64,000 nucleotides of DNA from Bradyrhizobium sp. WSM471 (GCF_000244915.1 NZ_CM001442.1:3410001-3474000); one strand, 5' to 3'; counted from the first letter of the stretch, positions 51,902 through 61,363 are shown. Program-made: numbers and translations. Notes: generated from the sequence alone by a model not told the origin.

Positions 51902-53334
51902 GTGATGCGCTGACAGAGCTGGAAGCGCACGTTCGTGCCGATCTCGTACGGATCGCGCATCCCGGTGCCGCCTGGCTCGAACCGAAGACGGGACCGAACG
52001 GCAAGCCGGCGCTGGATGTGCTCGTGATCGGCGCCGGCCAATCCGGCGTCGCCATCGGCTTCGGCCTGATGCGCTCCCGCGTCAGCAACATCCTGCTGCT
52101 GGACAAGGCCGAGGAGGGGAAGGAGGGGCCATGGCTCACCTATGCCCGCATGCCGACGCTGCGCAGCCCGAAGGACTATACCGGTCCTGACCTCGACATT
52201 CCGAGCCTGACCTATCAATCTTGGCATGAAGCCCGCTTCGGTAAGGAAAGCTGGCAGACGCTGAATCTGATTCTGAGGGAGCACTGGGCTGAGTATCTGC
52301 TCTGGCTACGGCGCACGATCGGCTTGCCCGTGCGCAACGGCTGCGAGCTTCTGGAAATCCGGCCGGCGGCGGATGGTTTGTTGGCCGCACGCGTGAAACG
52401 TGGCGATGGAGTCGAGACACTCCATGCGCGCAAGATCGTGCTCGCGACGGGGCAGGAGGGAATGGGCGGCTGGATGATCCCGGAGCCGCTGAGCCATCTG
52501 CCCGAGAGCTCGGTCGCAACGGTCGCCGATGATATCGATTTCGAAAACCTCCGCGGCAAGCGCGTCGCCGTGATCGGTGCCGGCGCATCGGCCTTCGACA
52601 ATGCGGCGACCGCGCTGGAAGCGGGCGCGGCCGAGGTGCACCTGCTTTGCCGTCGTGCGCAGATCCAGGTGATCCAGCCCTATCGCTGGCTGACCTTCCG
52701 CGGCTTCTTGAGCCATCTCAGCGATCTCGACGATGCCTGGCGCTGGCGCTTCATGCGCACCATCCTCGAGATGCGCGAAGGCTTTCCGCAACCAACTTAC
52801 GATCGCTGCGCAAATCATGCCAATTTCACATTGCACGAGAGCGCGCCGATCGAGGCAGCCCGCGAGACCGATGACGGCCTGGAATTGCAGACGCCGCACG
52901 GCGCCATACCTGCGGATTTCGTCATCTGCGGCACCGGCATCGACATGAACTTTGCCGGACGTGGCGAGCTGCGCGCATTTGCCGGCAATATCGCAACCTG
53001 GGCGGACCGCTACCAGCCCCCGGAGAGCGAGCGCAACGCGCGGCTCGGCCGCTTTCCCTATCTCGCCGACGATTACGCCTTCACCGAACGTGTTGCGGGC
53101 GAGACACCGTGGATCTCGAATATCCATCTCTTCGCCATCGCCTCCACCATGAGTTTTGGCCCGTCGGGATCGTCGATCAACGCGATGACGACCGCGGTGC
53201 CGAAGCTGGTCACTGGCCTGACGCGCGGCCTGTTCCGCGCCGATGTCGAACGACACTGGGCCTCGCTTCGCGCCTACGACGTGCCGCAGGCCGTGGTCAC
53301 GCGGCCGGCGCGAAACATGGAGGAACCGCGATGA
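51898..53334 (+). CDS. FAD/NAD(P)-dependent oxidoreductase (flavin monooxygenase-like)
   Basis: Protein of 478 residues with two dinucleotide folds: an FAD site VLVIGAGQSGVAIG at 41-54 and an NAD(P) site VAVIGAGASAFDNAA near 222-236, with KIVLATGQEGMGG between them and VICGTGIDMNF after. This layout matches flavoprotein monooxygenases and related reductases; the strict FMO fingerprint is not evident. It ends the region E operon, 119 bases before a binding-protein gene. Reaction unknown; an N-hydroxylation or oxidation of an amine is possible. Confidence 0.88.
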   Translation: MSDALTELEAHVRADLVRIAHPGAAWLEPKTGPNGKPALDVLVIGAGQSGVAIGFGLMRSRVSNILLLDKAEEGKEGPWLTYARMPTLRSPKDYTGPDLDIPSLTYQSWHEARFGKESWQTLNLILREHWAEYLLWLRRTIGLPVRNGCELLEIRPAADGLLAARVKRGDGVETLHARKIVLATGQEGMGGWMIPEPLSHLPESSVATVADDIDFENLRGKRVAVIGAGASAFDNAATALEAGAAEVHLLCRRAQIQVIQPYRWLTFRGFLSHLSDLDDAWRWRFMRTILEMREGFPQPTYDRCANHANFTLHESAPIEAARETDDGLELQTPHGAIPADFVICGTGIDMNFAGRGELRAFAGNIATWADRYQPPESERNARLGRFPYLADDYAFTERVAGETPWISNIHLFAIASTMSFGPSGSSINAMTTAVPKLVTGLTRGLFRADVERHWASLRAYDVPQAVVTRPARNMEEPR

Positions 53335-53384
53335 TCGTCCATGCGCCACCGCGACAAAGCGTCCACAAGAGCGCATCATGAGAC

Positions 53385-53400
53385 TGGCGCGCAACTTGCT
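53385..53400 (+). promoter_or_regulatory. sigma-54 (-24/-12) promoter upstream of the second transporter operon
   Basis: TGGCGC-gcaac-TTGCT at 53385-53400 has the obligatory GG and GC separated by exactly 10 bases and differs from the consensus TGGCAC-N5-TTGCW at one position. Initiation near 53411 would leave about 43 bases before the ATG at 53454. RpoN with an enhancer-binding activator such as NtrC would be needed. Confidence 0.7.
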
Positions 53401-53453
53401 TCTTTCTTGACCTGTCCTGCTGGCGTTCCTGTCGAAAATATTGGGGAAAACGA

Positions 53454-55073
53454 ATGCGTTTTGTATCTTTCAGGCTGGCATCCTCCGTGCTCGCCACCAC
53501 CGCGTTGTTGCTCGTCGCCACCGCGCCCTCGCAAGCGCAGACCAGGGCCGAGACGTTGCGCTATGTCACCGGCGCATCCGTCAACACGCTCGATCCCAAC
53601 ATCCCGGGCTCGACGCGCGAATCCTTCGCGCTCAGCATGAGCACATACGACCGCCTGGTGGCGTTCGGTCGCAAGCAGCTCAACGGCAAATGGGTGTTCG
53701 ATCTCGACAAGATCACCGGTGAGCTCGCCGAATCCTACGACGTCAGCCCGGACGGACTGAAGCTGACATTCCGCCTGCGCAAGGATGCCAAGTTCCAGGA
53801 CGGCTCGCCCGTGACCGCCGAGGACGTGAAATGGTCGCTCGATCGCTGCGTCACCGCGCCGATCCTCGGCAAGGCACAATTGCTGACGGGATCGTTGACG
53901 TCGGCCGACCAGTTCAAGGTGATCGATCCCCTCACGATCGAAGTGACGCTGCCAAAGCCCGACAAGCTGGCGCTGCCGAATCTCGCGACGGTCTACCCGT
54001 TGATCATCAACTCGAAGGTCGCCAAGGAACATGCGACTCCGGAGGATCCCTGGGCCACCGCCTGGCTGAAGGAGCACACCGCTGGCAGCGGTGCTTACGT
54101 GATCGAGAGCTTCAAGCCTGGCGAGCAGGTGATCATCAAGCGCAACGAGGCCTGGAACCGCGGCTCGCCCGACAAGCCGGCGTTTTTCAAGCGCGTCATC
54201 GTGCAGTCCGTGCCGGAGCCCGCGACCCGCGCCAATCTGGTCGAGCGCGGTGACGCCGATCTCGTCGTCGATCTCCAGGCCAGCGACGTGCAGTCGCTCG
54301 AGGCCAAGGGCAAGCTCAAGGTGGTCTCGACGCCGCAATACAATTCGATCACCTTCGTCTCGATGAACAACCAGATCCCGCCTTTCGATAACGTCAATGT
54401 CCGCCGCGCCATCGCCTTCGCGCTGCCCTATGAGGATATGTTCAAGGCTGCCTTGTTCGGCCGCGGAGCGCCGCTGTTCGGTGCGAATTGGCCTGATGGC
54501 AAGCCGCTGAACGGCATCTATCCGTTCCAGGCACCGGTGAAGACCGATCTCGACAAGGCGAGGGAATATCTGAAGGCCGCAGGACTCCCCGAGGGTTTTT
54601 CGACCACCTTCAGCTTCAACGTAGGCCAGGCCTCGACCGCGGAGCCGATGGCTGCTCTCGTGAAGGAATCCCTTGCCAAGATCGGGATCAAGGTCGACAT
54701 CCAGAAGCTGCCGGATGCGCAGATGTCGACGCAGATCAACGAAAAGAAGCTGCCCTTGTTCACGGAAGGCATCGTCGCCTGGCTGCCGTCGACCGATTAC
54801 TTCTACCGCAACTTCTACACCGGCAATCAGCGCTGGAATTACAGCTCGATCAACAATCCGGAGCTGGCGACGATCGCGCAGGAAGCACGCTTCGAGCCCG
54901 ACAAGGCCAAGTACGAGGAGGATGGCCGCAAGCTCAATGCGATCCATTTCAGCGAGATGCCGCAGATCCCGCTGTGGCAGCCGAACCAGGACGCCGTGAT
55001 GGCGGCCTCGATCGAGGGCTATACCTACGAGTTCCATCGTCAGGTCGACTATCGCGACGTCAGCCGCAAGTAA
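53454..55073 (+). CDS. ABC transporter substrate-binding protein, family 5
   Basis: Periplasmic binding protein of 539 residues with a Sec signal peptide (to about residue 28, APSQA). SBP_bac_5 landmarks are VNTLDPNIPG, LTFRLRKDAKFQDGSPVTAEDV and GSGAYVIESFKPGEQV. It heads the second transporter operon, directly after a sigma-54 promoter, and precedes two permeases and a fused ATPase. Ligand not evident; given the neighbouring hydantoin genes, hydantoins, carbamoyl amino acids or small peptides are candidates. Confidence 0.93.
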   Translation: MRFVSFRLASSVLATTALLLVATAPSQAQTRAETLRYVTGASVNTLDPNIPGSTRESFALSMSTYDRLVAFGRKQLNGKWVFDLDKITGELAESYDVSPDGLKLTFRLRKDAKFQDGSPVTAEDVKWSLDRCVTAPILGKAQLLTGSLTSADQFKVIDPLTIEVTLPKPDKLALPNLATVYPLIINSKVAKEHATPEDPWATAWLKEHTAGSGAYVIESFKPGEQVIIKRNEAWNRGSPDKPAFFKRVIVQSVPEPATRANLVERGDADLVVDLQASDVQSLEAKGKLKVVSTPQYNSITFVSMNNQIPPFDNVNVRRAIAFALPYEDMFKAALFGRGAPLFGANWPDGKPLNGIYPFQAPVKTDLDKAREYLKAAGLPEGFSTTFSFNVGQASTAEPMAALVKESLAKIGIKVDIQKLPDAQMSTQINEKKLPLFTEGIVAWLPSTDYFYRNFYTGNQRWNYSSINNPELATIAQEARFEPDKAKYEEDGRKLNAIHFSEMPQIPLWQPNQDAVMAASIEGYTYEFHRQVDYRDVSRK

Positions 55074-55114
55074 TCTGACTGAAAAGTGATGTCCGCAAAC
55101 GGAGGCTCTGAAAG

Positions 55115-56149
55115 GTGATGACCGGACTTGGTGCGACGGTGGCGCGGGCGGGGAGGCGGCTTCTGTCGTCGCTGCCGGCGTTGTTCGGCGTGCTGGTCTT
55201 CACCTTTCTCCTGATGCGGGTCCTCCCCGGAGATCCCGCGGTGTTCTTTGCCTCGGGACCCAATGCCGGCAAGGAGGAGATCGAGCAGATCCGCAAACAG
55301 ATGGGGCTCGACAAGTCGGTGCCGGAGCAGCTCGTGTTCTATCTGTCCGATATCGGCCGCGGCAATCTGGGCCGCTCAATGATGACGGGGCAGCCGGTGC
55401 TCAAGGATTTGCGCGAGCGTTTGCCGGCCTCGCTGGAGTTGACCTTCACGGCGCTCCTGATCGCGCTGATCGCGGCGGTGCCGCTCGGCGTGGTCGCAGC
55501 CTTGAAACCGGGATCGCTGGTCGATCACGGCGTGCGGCTGTTCTGCGCGCTCGGCGTCTGCGTGCCGACCTTCGTGTCGGGCCTGCTGCTGATCTATGTG
55601 TTCTACTATCTGCTCGGTCTTGCGCCTGATCCGACCGGGCGGATCGACGTCTTCACCTCGCTGCCGCCGCAGCGCACCGGGTTCCTGTCGATTGATTTCC
55701 TGCTCGCGGGAGACATCGAGGGCTGGTGGGCGGCCTGCAAGCAATTGATCCTGCCGGCGCTGAGCATGGCCCTGTTCGTCATCGCGCCACTGGCGCGGAT
55801 CACGCGTGCGTCGATGCTGGTCTCGCTCGGCAGCGATTTCGTGCGCACCGCGCGCTCGGTCGGATTGTCCTGGCAGAAGGTCGTCGTCACCTATGCGCTG
55901 CGCAATGCGATCCTTCCTGTCATCACCATTGCCGGCATCGTGTTCTCGACCATGCTTGGCGCGAATGTCCTGGTGGAGAAGGTGTTCTCCTGGCCGGGCG
56001 TTGCCTCCTACGCGCTCGATGCACTGCTGTCGTCCGACTATGCGCCGGTCCAGGGTTTCGTGCTGCTGATGGCTGGCATCTTCGTGCTGGTCAATCTCGT
56101 GGTCGACGTCTGCTATGGCATCGCCGATCCCAGGGTGTCGATCGGATGA
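55115..56149 (+). CDS. ABC transporter permease, DppB/OppB type
   Basis: Permease of 344 residues; longer than its cousins because of an outer loop of about 40 residues near 185-225 (DPTGRIDVFTSLPPQRTGF). The N-terminal LPALFGVLVFTFLLMRVLPGDPAVFF and the EAA loop FVRTARSVGLSWQKVVVTYALRN (in two pieces) identify it. The stop overlaps the next start (ATGA). GAAAGG upstream supports the first of two close ATGs. Confidence 0.93.
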   Translation: MMTGLGATVARAGRRLLSSLPALFGVLVFTFLLMRVLPGDPAVFFASGPNAGKEEIEQIRKQMGLDKSVPEQLVFYLSDIGRGNLGRSMMTGQPVLKDLRERLPASLELTFTALLIALIAAVPLGVVAALKPGSLVDHGVRLFCALGVCVPTFVSGLLLIYVFYYLLGLAPDPTGRIDVFTSLPPQRTGFLSIDFLLAGDIEGWWAACKQLILPALSMALFVIAPLARITRASMLVSLGSDFVRTARSVGLSWQKVVVTYALRNAILPVITIAGIVFSTMLGANVLVEKVFSWPGVASYALDALLSSDYAPVQGFVLLMAGIFVLVNLVVDVCYGIADPRVSIG

Positions 56150-56994
56150 CCAGCGCAACCCTCCGCCATTCGGTCTGGATCTTGCGCGGCAATCCGCTGA
56201 CTGGTGTCGCCGCGGCGGGTGTCCTGCTGTTCGTCCTGGTCGCGATCTTCGGACCGTGGCTGGTGCCCTATGATCCCGTCGTCTCCAATGTCTCGGAGGC
56301 CCTGCAGCCGCCGAGCGCGGCGCACCTCGCCGGCACCGACCAGCTCGGGCGCGACGTGTTCAGCCGCCTCGTCGTTGCGGCCCGGCTCGACCTTGCCATC
56401 GCCGTCTCGGCGGTCGGCATCTCCTTCGTGATCGGCGCCGTCGTAGGCTCCTTCTGCGGCTATGCCGGCGGCAGGCTCGACCGCTCGGTCGGCCGCTTCG
56501 TCGACGTCATGATGGCCTTTCCGCTGTTCGTGCTGGCGATGGCGATGGTTGCGGCGCTCGGCAACCGGATCGAGAACATCGTGATCGCGACCGCGATCAT
56601 CAATCTTCCCTTCTACATCCGCTTCGCGCGCGCCGAGGTCAACGTCCGGCGCAATGTCGGCTGGGTGGAGGCGGCGCGTTCCTGCGGCGAGAGCCATTTC
56701 TCGGTGGTGCTGCGCTTCCTGCTGCCGAACATCCTGCCGGCGATGGCGGTGCAGATCTCGCTCAATCTCGGCTGGGCGATCCTGAATGCCGCCGGCCTCT
56801 CTTTCATCGGTCTTGGGGTCAAGCCGCCGACGCCGGAATGGGGCATCATGGTCGCGGAGGGCGCCCGCTTCATCTCGACGGGGCGGTGGTGGCTGGTGGC
56901 CTTTCCGGGCCTCGCCTTGATGATGGCCGTGCTGTGCTTCAACCTCCTCGGTGACGGGATGCGGGACATTCTCGATCCGCGCATGCGCACATGA
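56146..56994 (+). CDS. ABC transporter permease, DppC/OppC type
   Basis: Second permease of this transporter, about 282 residues from the ATG overlapping the DppB-type gene. LAGTDQLGRDVFSRLV near 62-77, the EAA loop VEAARSCGESHFSVVLRF and the ending LLGDGMRDILDPRM are typical. Its stop overlaps the start of the fused ATPase. Confidence 0.93.
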   Translation: MTSATLRHSVWILRGNPLTGVAAAGVLLFVLVAIFGPWLVPYDPVVSNVSEALQPPSAAHLAGTDQLGRDVFSRLVVAARLDLAIAVSAVGISFVIGAVVGSFCGYAGGRLDRSVGRFVDVMMAFPLFVLAMAMVAALGNRIENIVIATAIINLPFYIRFARAEVNVRRNVGWVEAARSCGESHFSVVLRFLLPNILPAMAVQISLNLGWAILNAAGLSFIGLGVKPPTPEWGIMVAEGARFISTGRWWLVAFPGLALMMAVLCFNLLGDGMRDILDPRMRT

Positions 56995-58661
56995 GCGAGG
57001 ACTTGCTCAGGATCGACGATCTCCACGTCGCATTCTCGACGCGACGCGGGACGGTCGAGGCCGTGCGCGGCGTGACGCTCAAGGTCGAAGCCGGCGAGAT
57101 GCTCGGCCTCGTCGGCGAGAGCGGCTCGGGCAAGTCGGTGACTGGTTTTGCGACGACGCGGCTCCTGGATTCAGCCGGGCGCGTCACCGCAGGCAAGATA
57201 CTGTTTCGCGGCCAGGACGTCACAAAACTCAGGGGCGATGATCTCCGGCAGCTCCAGGGCGCCGCGATGTCGATGATCTTCCAGAACCCGCGAGCGGCCC
57301 TCAATCCGATCCGCACGATCGGCCTGCAGATCGCGGACGCGATCCTCACTCACAAGCGGATATCGAAGGGCGCCGCCCGCGCCGAGGCGCTGGAGCTGTT
57401 GCGCGCCGTCCAGATCCGCGAGCCGGAAGCGCGGATGAACGCCTATCCGCACGAGCTCTCCGGCGGCATGTGCCAGCGCGTCATGATCGCGATCGCGATT
57501 TCCTGCAATCCAGCGCTCTTGATCGCTGATGAGCCGACGACCGGCCTCGATGTCACCACGCAGAAAGTGGTGATGGACCTCCTGGCGGAGATTGCCGCCG
57601 CGCGCGGCATGGCAACGATCCTGATCACGCACGATCTCGGCCTAGCGGCGCGATATTGTCGACGTATCGCGGTGATGGAGCGCGGCCGCATCGTCGAAGA
57701 GGCAAGTCCGAGGACGCTGTTCGGCGCGCCACAGCACGCCTATACCAGACGTCTGGTGGCGGCATCGCCGACTGCAACCTCCCAAATCGAAGACCTCGTG
57801 ACGGAAGAGGAGCGGGAAGGCTACGCGGCTGTCCTCAGCAGGCCCAGACAGGAGCTCGCCCACGGCACCCCACCGCTGCTGGAAGTGCGCAAGCTCGCAA
57901 AACGCTTCGACGAGGGTGCTGCGGCGGTGGCGGACTTCTCGATGACGATGGCCGGCGGCGAGAGCGTCGGCCTCGTCGGCGAATCCGGCTCCGGCAAGAG
58001 CACGACGTCGCGGATGATATGCCGCCTGATCGACCCGAGCGAGGGCGAGATCGTGTTCGACGGGCAGTCGATCGGCCACGTGGCGTCGCGTGACTTCCAT
58101 CGCTCGCGCTTCCGCAAAGACATCCAGATGGTGTTCCAGGACCCGAACGAGAGCCTCAACCCGCGCTTCACCGCCTTCGATTGCATTGCCCATCCCCTGA
58201 TGCGGCTCGACGGCATGCGTGGGGGCGATGCGCTGCGCAAGCGCGTGGAGGATTGCGCCGATCGTGTGGGGCTGCCGCTGGATCTGTTGCCGCGCTTTCC
58301 GCATCAGCTCTCCGGCGGCCAGAAGGCGCGCGTCGGCATCGCCCGCGCCATCGCCTGCCGGCCGCGGCTCCTGGTGCTGGACGAGCCGACCGCCGCGCTC
58401 GACGTCTCCGTGCAGGCCGTGGTGCTGCAACTGCTCGACCGCCTGCGGCGCGAGAACGACATCGCGCTGCTGTTCGTCAGCCACGATCTCAACGTGGTGC
58501 GCATGCTTTGCGACCGCACCATCGTGCTGCGCAATGGCGGCATCGTGGAGCAGGGCGAGAGTCGGGCGCTGTTCGACAATCCCACGACCGATTACACGCG
58601 CAAGCTGGTCGAGGCGATCCCGCATATCGAGACCGGCCCGGTACTGGCGGCCGCGCTTTGA
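56991..58661 (+). CDS. fused dual-domain ABC transporter ATP-binding protein (DppD-DppF type)
   Basis: Single chain of 556 residues with two complete ATPase domains. The first has Walker A GESGSGKS at 42-49, signature LSGGMCQR near 156-163 and [12 protein letters not shown]; the second has Walker A GESGSGKST from 330, signature LSGGQKAR and LLVLDEPTAALD. It does the job that two separate genes do in the other two transporters of the window. The C-terminal cysteine-rich extension of the separate subunits is lacking at the end of the second domain. Ends 53 bases before a sigma-54 promoter. Confidence 0.94.
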   Translation: MSEDLLRIDDLHVAFSTRRGTVEAVRGVTLKVEAGEMLGLVGESGSGKSVTGFATTRLLDSAGRVTAGKILFRGQDVTKLRGDDLRQLQGAAMSMIFQNPRAALNPIRTIGLQIADAILTHKRISKGAARAEALELLRAVQIREPEARMNAYPHELSGGMCQRVMIAIAISCNPALLIADEPTTGLDVTTQKVVMDLLAEIAAARGMATILITHDLGLAARYCRRIAVMERGRIVEEASPRTLFGAPQHAYTRRLVAASPTATSQIEDLVTEEEREGYAAVLSRPRQELAHGTPPLLEVRKLAKRFDEGAAAVADFSMTMAGGESVGLVGESGSGKSTTSRMICRLIDPSEGEIVFDGQSIGHVASRDFHRSRFRKDIQMVFQDPNESLNPRFTAFDCIAHPLMRLDGMRGGDALRKRVEDCADRVGLPLDLLPRFPHQLSGGQKARVGIARAIACRPRLLVLDEPTAALDVSVQAVVLQLLDRLRRENDIALLFVSHDLNVVRMLCDRTIVLRNGGIVEQGESRALFDNPTTDYTRKLVEAIPHIETGPVLAAAL

Positions 58662-58714
58662 GGTCTCGACCGGCCCAGATGGTGCGGATATCCCGCTGGC
58701 GAAGGCCCGGTTAG

Positions 58715-58730
58715 TGGCACACCATTTGCA
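58715..58730 (+). promoter_or_regulatory. sigma-54 (-24/-12) promoter upstream of the third transporter operon
   Basis: TGGCAC-accat-TTGCA at 58715-58730 matches the consensus TGGCAC-N5-TTGCW fully, with GG and GC 10 bases apart. It lies in the 141-base gap after the fused ATPase. A start near 58741 would give a leader of about 60 bases to the ATG at 58803, which has GGGAGG in front. Confidence 0.8.
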
Positions 58731-58802
58731 CGCCAACGAGCTCTGGTTTCACCTGTTCTTGGCCAACGATGGCCGGCATCACGGCACTATTGGGAGGATT
58801 TC

Positions 58803-60404
58803 ATGGATCGCAGGACCGTATTGAAGGGACTGGCCGGCGCGGGCGGTCTGGCATTGAGCGGCCTCTCGGCCCCGGCGATCGCACAAGGCGCCTCCGCGCG
58901 CACCCTGCGCTTCGTGCCGCAAGCAAATCTCGCCAATTTCGACCCGATCTGGGGCACGCAATATGTCGTGCGCAATGCCGCCGCGCTGGTCTGGGATACG
59001 CTCTACGGCGTCGATTCCGCGCTCCAGCCGCAGCGGCAGATGGTCGAGTCCGAGGAGGTGACCGACGATGGCACCACCTGGACGTTCAAACTGCGGCCGG
59101 GGCTCAAATTCCACGACGGCGAGCCGGTGCGGAGCAAGGACGTCGTTGCGAGCCTGACGCGCTGGGCGGCGCGCGATCCGATGGGGCTGATGCTCAAGGC
59201 GCTGCAGCAGGAGCTCACCGCTGTCGATGATCGCACCTTCAAATGGGTGCTGAAGCAGCCGTTCCCGAAGATGCTCTATGCGCTCGGCAAGAACAATTCG
59301 CCTTGCGCCTTCATCATGCCGGAGCGCATTGCGCAGACCGACCCGTTCAAGCAGATCGGCGATTATGTCGGCTCGGGGCCGATGAAGTTCGCCAAGGGTG
59401 AGTGGGTCCCCGGTGCGAAAGCCGTGTTCGAAAAATTCGCCGACTATGTGCCGCGGCAGGAGAAGGCGTCGTGGCTCGCCGGCGGCAAGCAGATGCTGCT
59501 CGACCGCGTCGAATGGATCGTGATGCCCGATCCGGCGACCGCCGCGGCAGCTCTGCAAAACGGCGAGATCGATTGGTGGGAGAACCCGATCGCGGACCTC
59601 GTCCCGATCCTGAAGAAGAACAAGAACATCAGCGTCGACATCGGCGATCCCCTCGGCAATGTCGGCTCGTTCCGCATGAATTTCCTGTATCCGCCCTTCA
59701 ACGACGTGCGGGCGCGGCGCGCGGTGCTGATGGCGATGAGCCAGGAAGACTACATGCGTGCGCTCGTCGGCGATGACAATTCGCTGTGGAAGCCGCTGCC
59801 CGGCTTCTTCACGCCCGATACGCCGCTCTACACCGAGGCGGGCGGCGAGGTCCTGAAGGGCAAGCGCGATCTCGACGCCGCCAAGAAGCTGCTCGCCGAG
59901 AGCGGCTATTCCGGCCAGCCGGTGACGTGCCTCGTGGCGCAGGACCAGCCGATCACCAAGGCGTTCGGCGATGTGACCGCCGATCTCCTGAAGAAGCTCG
60001 GCATGAATGTCGACTTCGTCGCGACCGATTGGGGTACGGTCGGCTCCCGCCGCGCACAGAAGACGCCGCCCGGGCAGGGCGGCTGGAACATGTTCCACAC
60101 CTGGCATGCGGGTTCGGACTGTATCAATCCGGCGCCCTACACCGCCATTCGCGCCAACGGCGACAAGGCCTGGTTCGGCTGGCCGAACAGCCCGGGCACC
60201 GAGAAGGAGGTCACGTCCTGGTTCGAGGCCAAGAACCTCGACGAGGAGAAGGCCGCGGTCGCTCGCCTCAACAAGGTCGCGCTCGAGGACGTCGTCTACG
60301 CGCCGACCGGCTTCTTCCTCAGCTACACGGCTTGGCGCAAGAACGTCTCCGGCATCACGAAAGGGCCGCTGCCGTTCTTCTGGGGCGTGTCGAAATCCGC
60401 ATGA
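58803..60404 (+). CDS. ABC transporter substrate-binding protein, family 5 (Tat-type signal)
   Basis: Binding protein of 533 residues with a twin-arginine signal peptide (DRRTVLKGLAGAGG, cleavage near 27 after APAIA), unlike the Sec signals of the other two family 5 proteins here. LRPGLKFHDGEPVRSKDV, SGPMKFAKGEWVPG and NVGSFRMNFLYPPF are family segments. It heads the third transporter operon after a consensus sigma-54 promoter. Export in folded form by Tat would be unusual for a peptide binder and may mean a bound cofactor or fast folding. Ligand unknown. Confidence 0.93.
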   Translation: MDRRTVLKGLAGAGGLALSGLSAPAIAQGASARTLRFVPQANLANFDPIWGTQYVVRNAAALVWDTLYGVDSALQPQRQMVESEEVTDDGTTWTFKLRPGLKFHDGEPVRSKDVVASLTRWAARDPMGLMLKALQQELTAVDDRTFKWVLKQPFPKMLYALGKNNSPCAFIMPERIAQTDPFKQIGDYVGSGPMKFAKGEWVPGAKAVFEKFADYVPRQEKASWLAGGKQMLLDRVEWIVMPDPATAAAALQNGEIDWWENPIADLVPILKKNKNISVDIGDPLGNVGSFRMNFLYPPFNDVRARRAVLMAMSQEDYMRALVGDDNSLWKPLPGFFTPDTPLYTEAGGEVLKGKRDLDAAKKLLAESGYSGQPVTCLVAQDQPITKAFGDVTADLLKKLGMNVDFVATDWGTVGSRRAQKTPPGQGGWNMFHTWHAGSDCINPAPYTAIRANGDKAWFGWPNSPGTEKEVTSWFEAKNLDEEKAAVARLNKVALEDVVYAPTGFFLSYTAWRKNVSGITKGPLPFFWGVSKSA

Positions 60405-60421
60405 CCCTGCGCTGAAGCCAG

Positions 60422-61363
60422 ATGCTCTCCTACATCCTCCGGCGTATCGCCTCGACCTTGCCCGTGATGGCGATCGTCGCGCTGTTCGTGTTCAGCCTGC
60501 TCTACATCGCGCCGGGGGATCCCGCCGTGGTGATCGCGGGCGATCAGGCAAGTCCGGAGGATGTGGAGCGCATCCGTCAGAGCCTCGGCCTCGACCGACC
60601 CTTCCTGATCCAGTTCGGCAGCTGGGTCTGGCGCATTCTGCACGGCGATCTCGGCACCTCGATCTTCACCAATCTGCCGGTCTCGACCATGATCGGGCAG
60701 CGTCTCGGGCCGACGCTGTCGCTGATGATGGTCACGCTCCTGCTCACGATCGTGATCGCGGTGCCGCTCGGCGTGCTGGCGGCCTGGAAGGCGGGAAGCC
60801 TGATCGACCGGGCCATCATGGCCTTTGCCGTGTTCGGCTTCTCCCTGCCGGTCTTCGTCGTCGGCTATGTCCTGGCCTACATCTTCGCGCTGGAGCTCGA
60901 ATGGCTTCCCGTGCAGGGCTATACGCCGCTCGCCCAGGGCCTCTGGCCCTGGCTGCAAAATCTGATCCTGCCGGCGATCGCACTCGGCTGTGTCTACATC
61001 GCCCTGATCGCGCGTATCACGCGGGCCACCATGCTCGAAGTGTTGCAGCAGGACTATATCCGCACCGCGCGCGCCAAGGGCCTCGGGCAGGGCGGCATCC
61101 TGTTCGTCCACGCGCTGAAGAACGCGGCGGTGCCGATCGTCACGGTGATCGGGATCGGCATCGCGCTCCTGATCGGCGGCGCAGTTGTCACGGAAAGCGT
61201 GTTCGCGATTCCCGGCCTCGGCCGGCTCACGATCGACGCCATCCTGCGCCGCGACTATCCCGTCATCCAGGGCATCGTGTTGCTGTTCAGCTTCGTCTAC
61301 GTCCTCGTCAATCTGATGATCGACGTCATTTATACGCTCGTTGACCCGAGGATCCGCTATTGA
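60422..61363 (+). CDS. ABC transporter permease, DppB/OppB type
   Basis: Permease of 313 residues, 17 bases after the binding-protein stop. FSLLYIAPGDPAVV near 24-37, LGLDRPFLIQFGSW, the EAA loop YIRTARAKGLGQGGILFVHALKN (in two pieces) and TESVFAIPGLGRL near 256-270 are the DppB pattern, with six predicted helices. Its stop overlaps the following TTG start. Confidence 0.93.
   Translation: MLSYILRRIASTLPVMAIVALFVFSLLYIAPGDPAVVIAGDQASPEDVERIRQSLGLDRPFLIQFGSWVWRILHGDLGTSIFTNLPVSTMIGQRLGPTLSLMMVTLLLTIVIAVPLGVLAAWKAGSLIDRAIMAFAVFGFSLPVFVVGYVLAYIFALELEWLPVQGYTPLAQGLWPWLQNLILPAIALGCVYIALIARITRATMLEVLQQDYIRTARAKGLGQGGILFVHALKNAAVPIVTVIGIGIALLIGGAVVTESVFAIPGLGRLTIDAILRRDYPVIQGIVLLFSFVYVLVNLMIDVIYTLVDPRIRY

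Noticed and set aside
53376..55037. Minus-strand open frame of 553 codons
   Set aside because: Antisense to a clear binding-protein gene with signal peptide; no recognisable motif in the translation.
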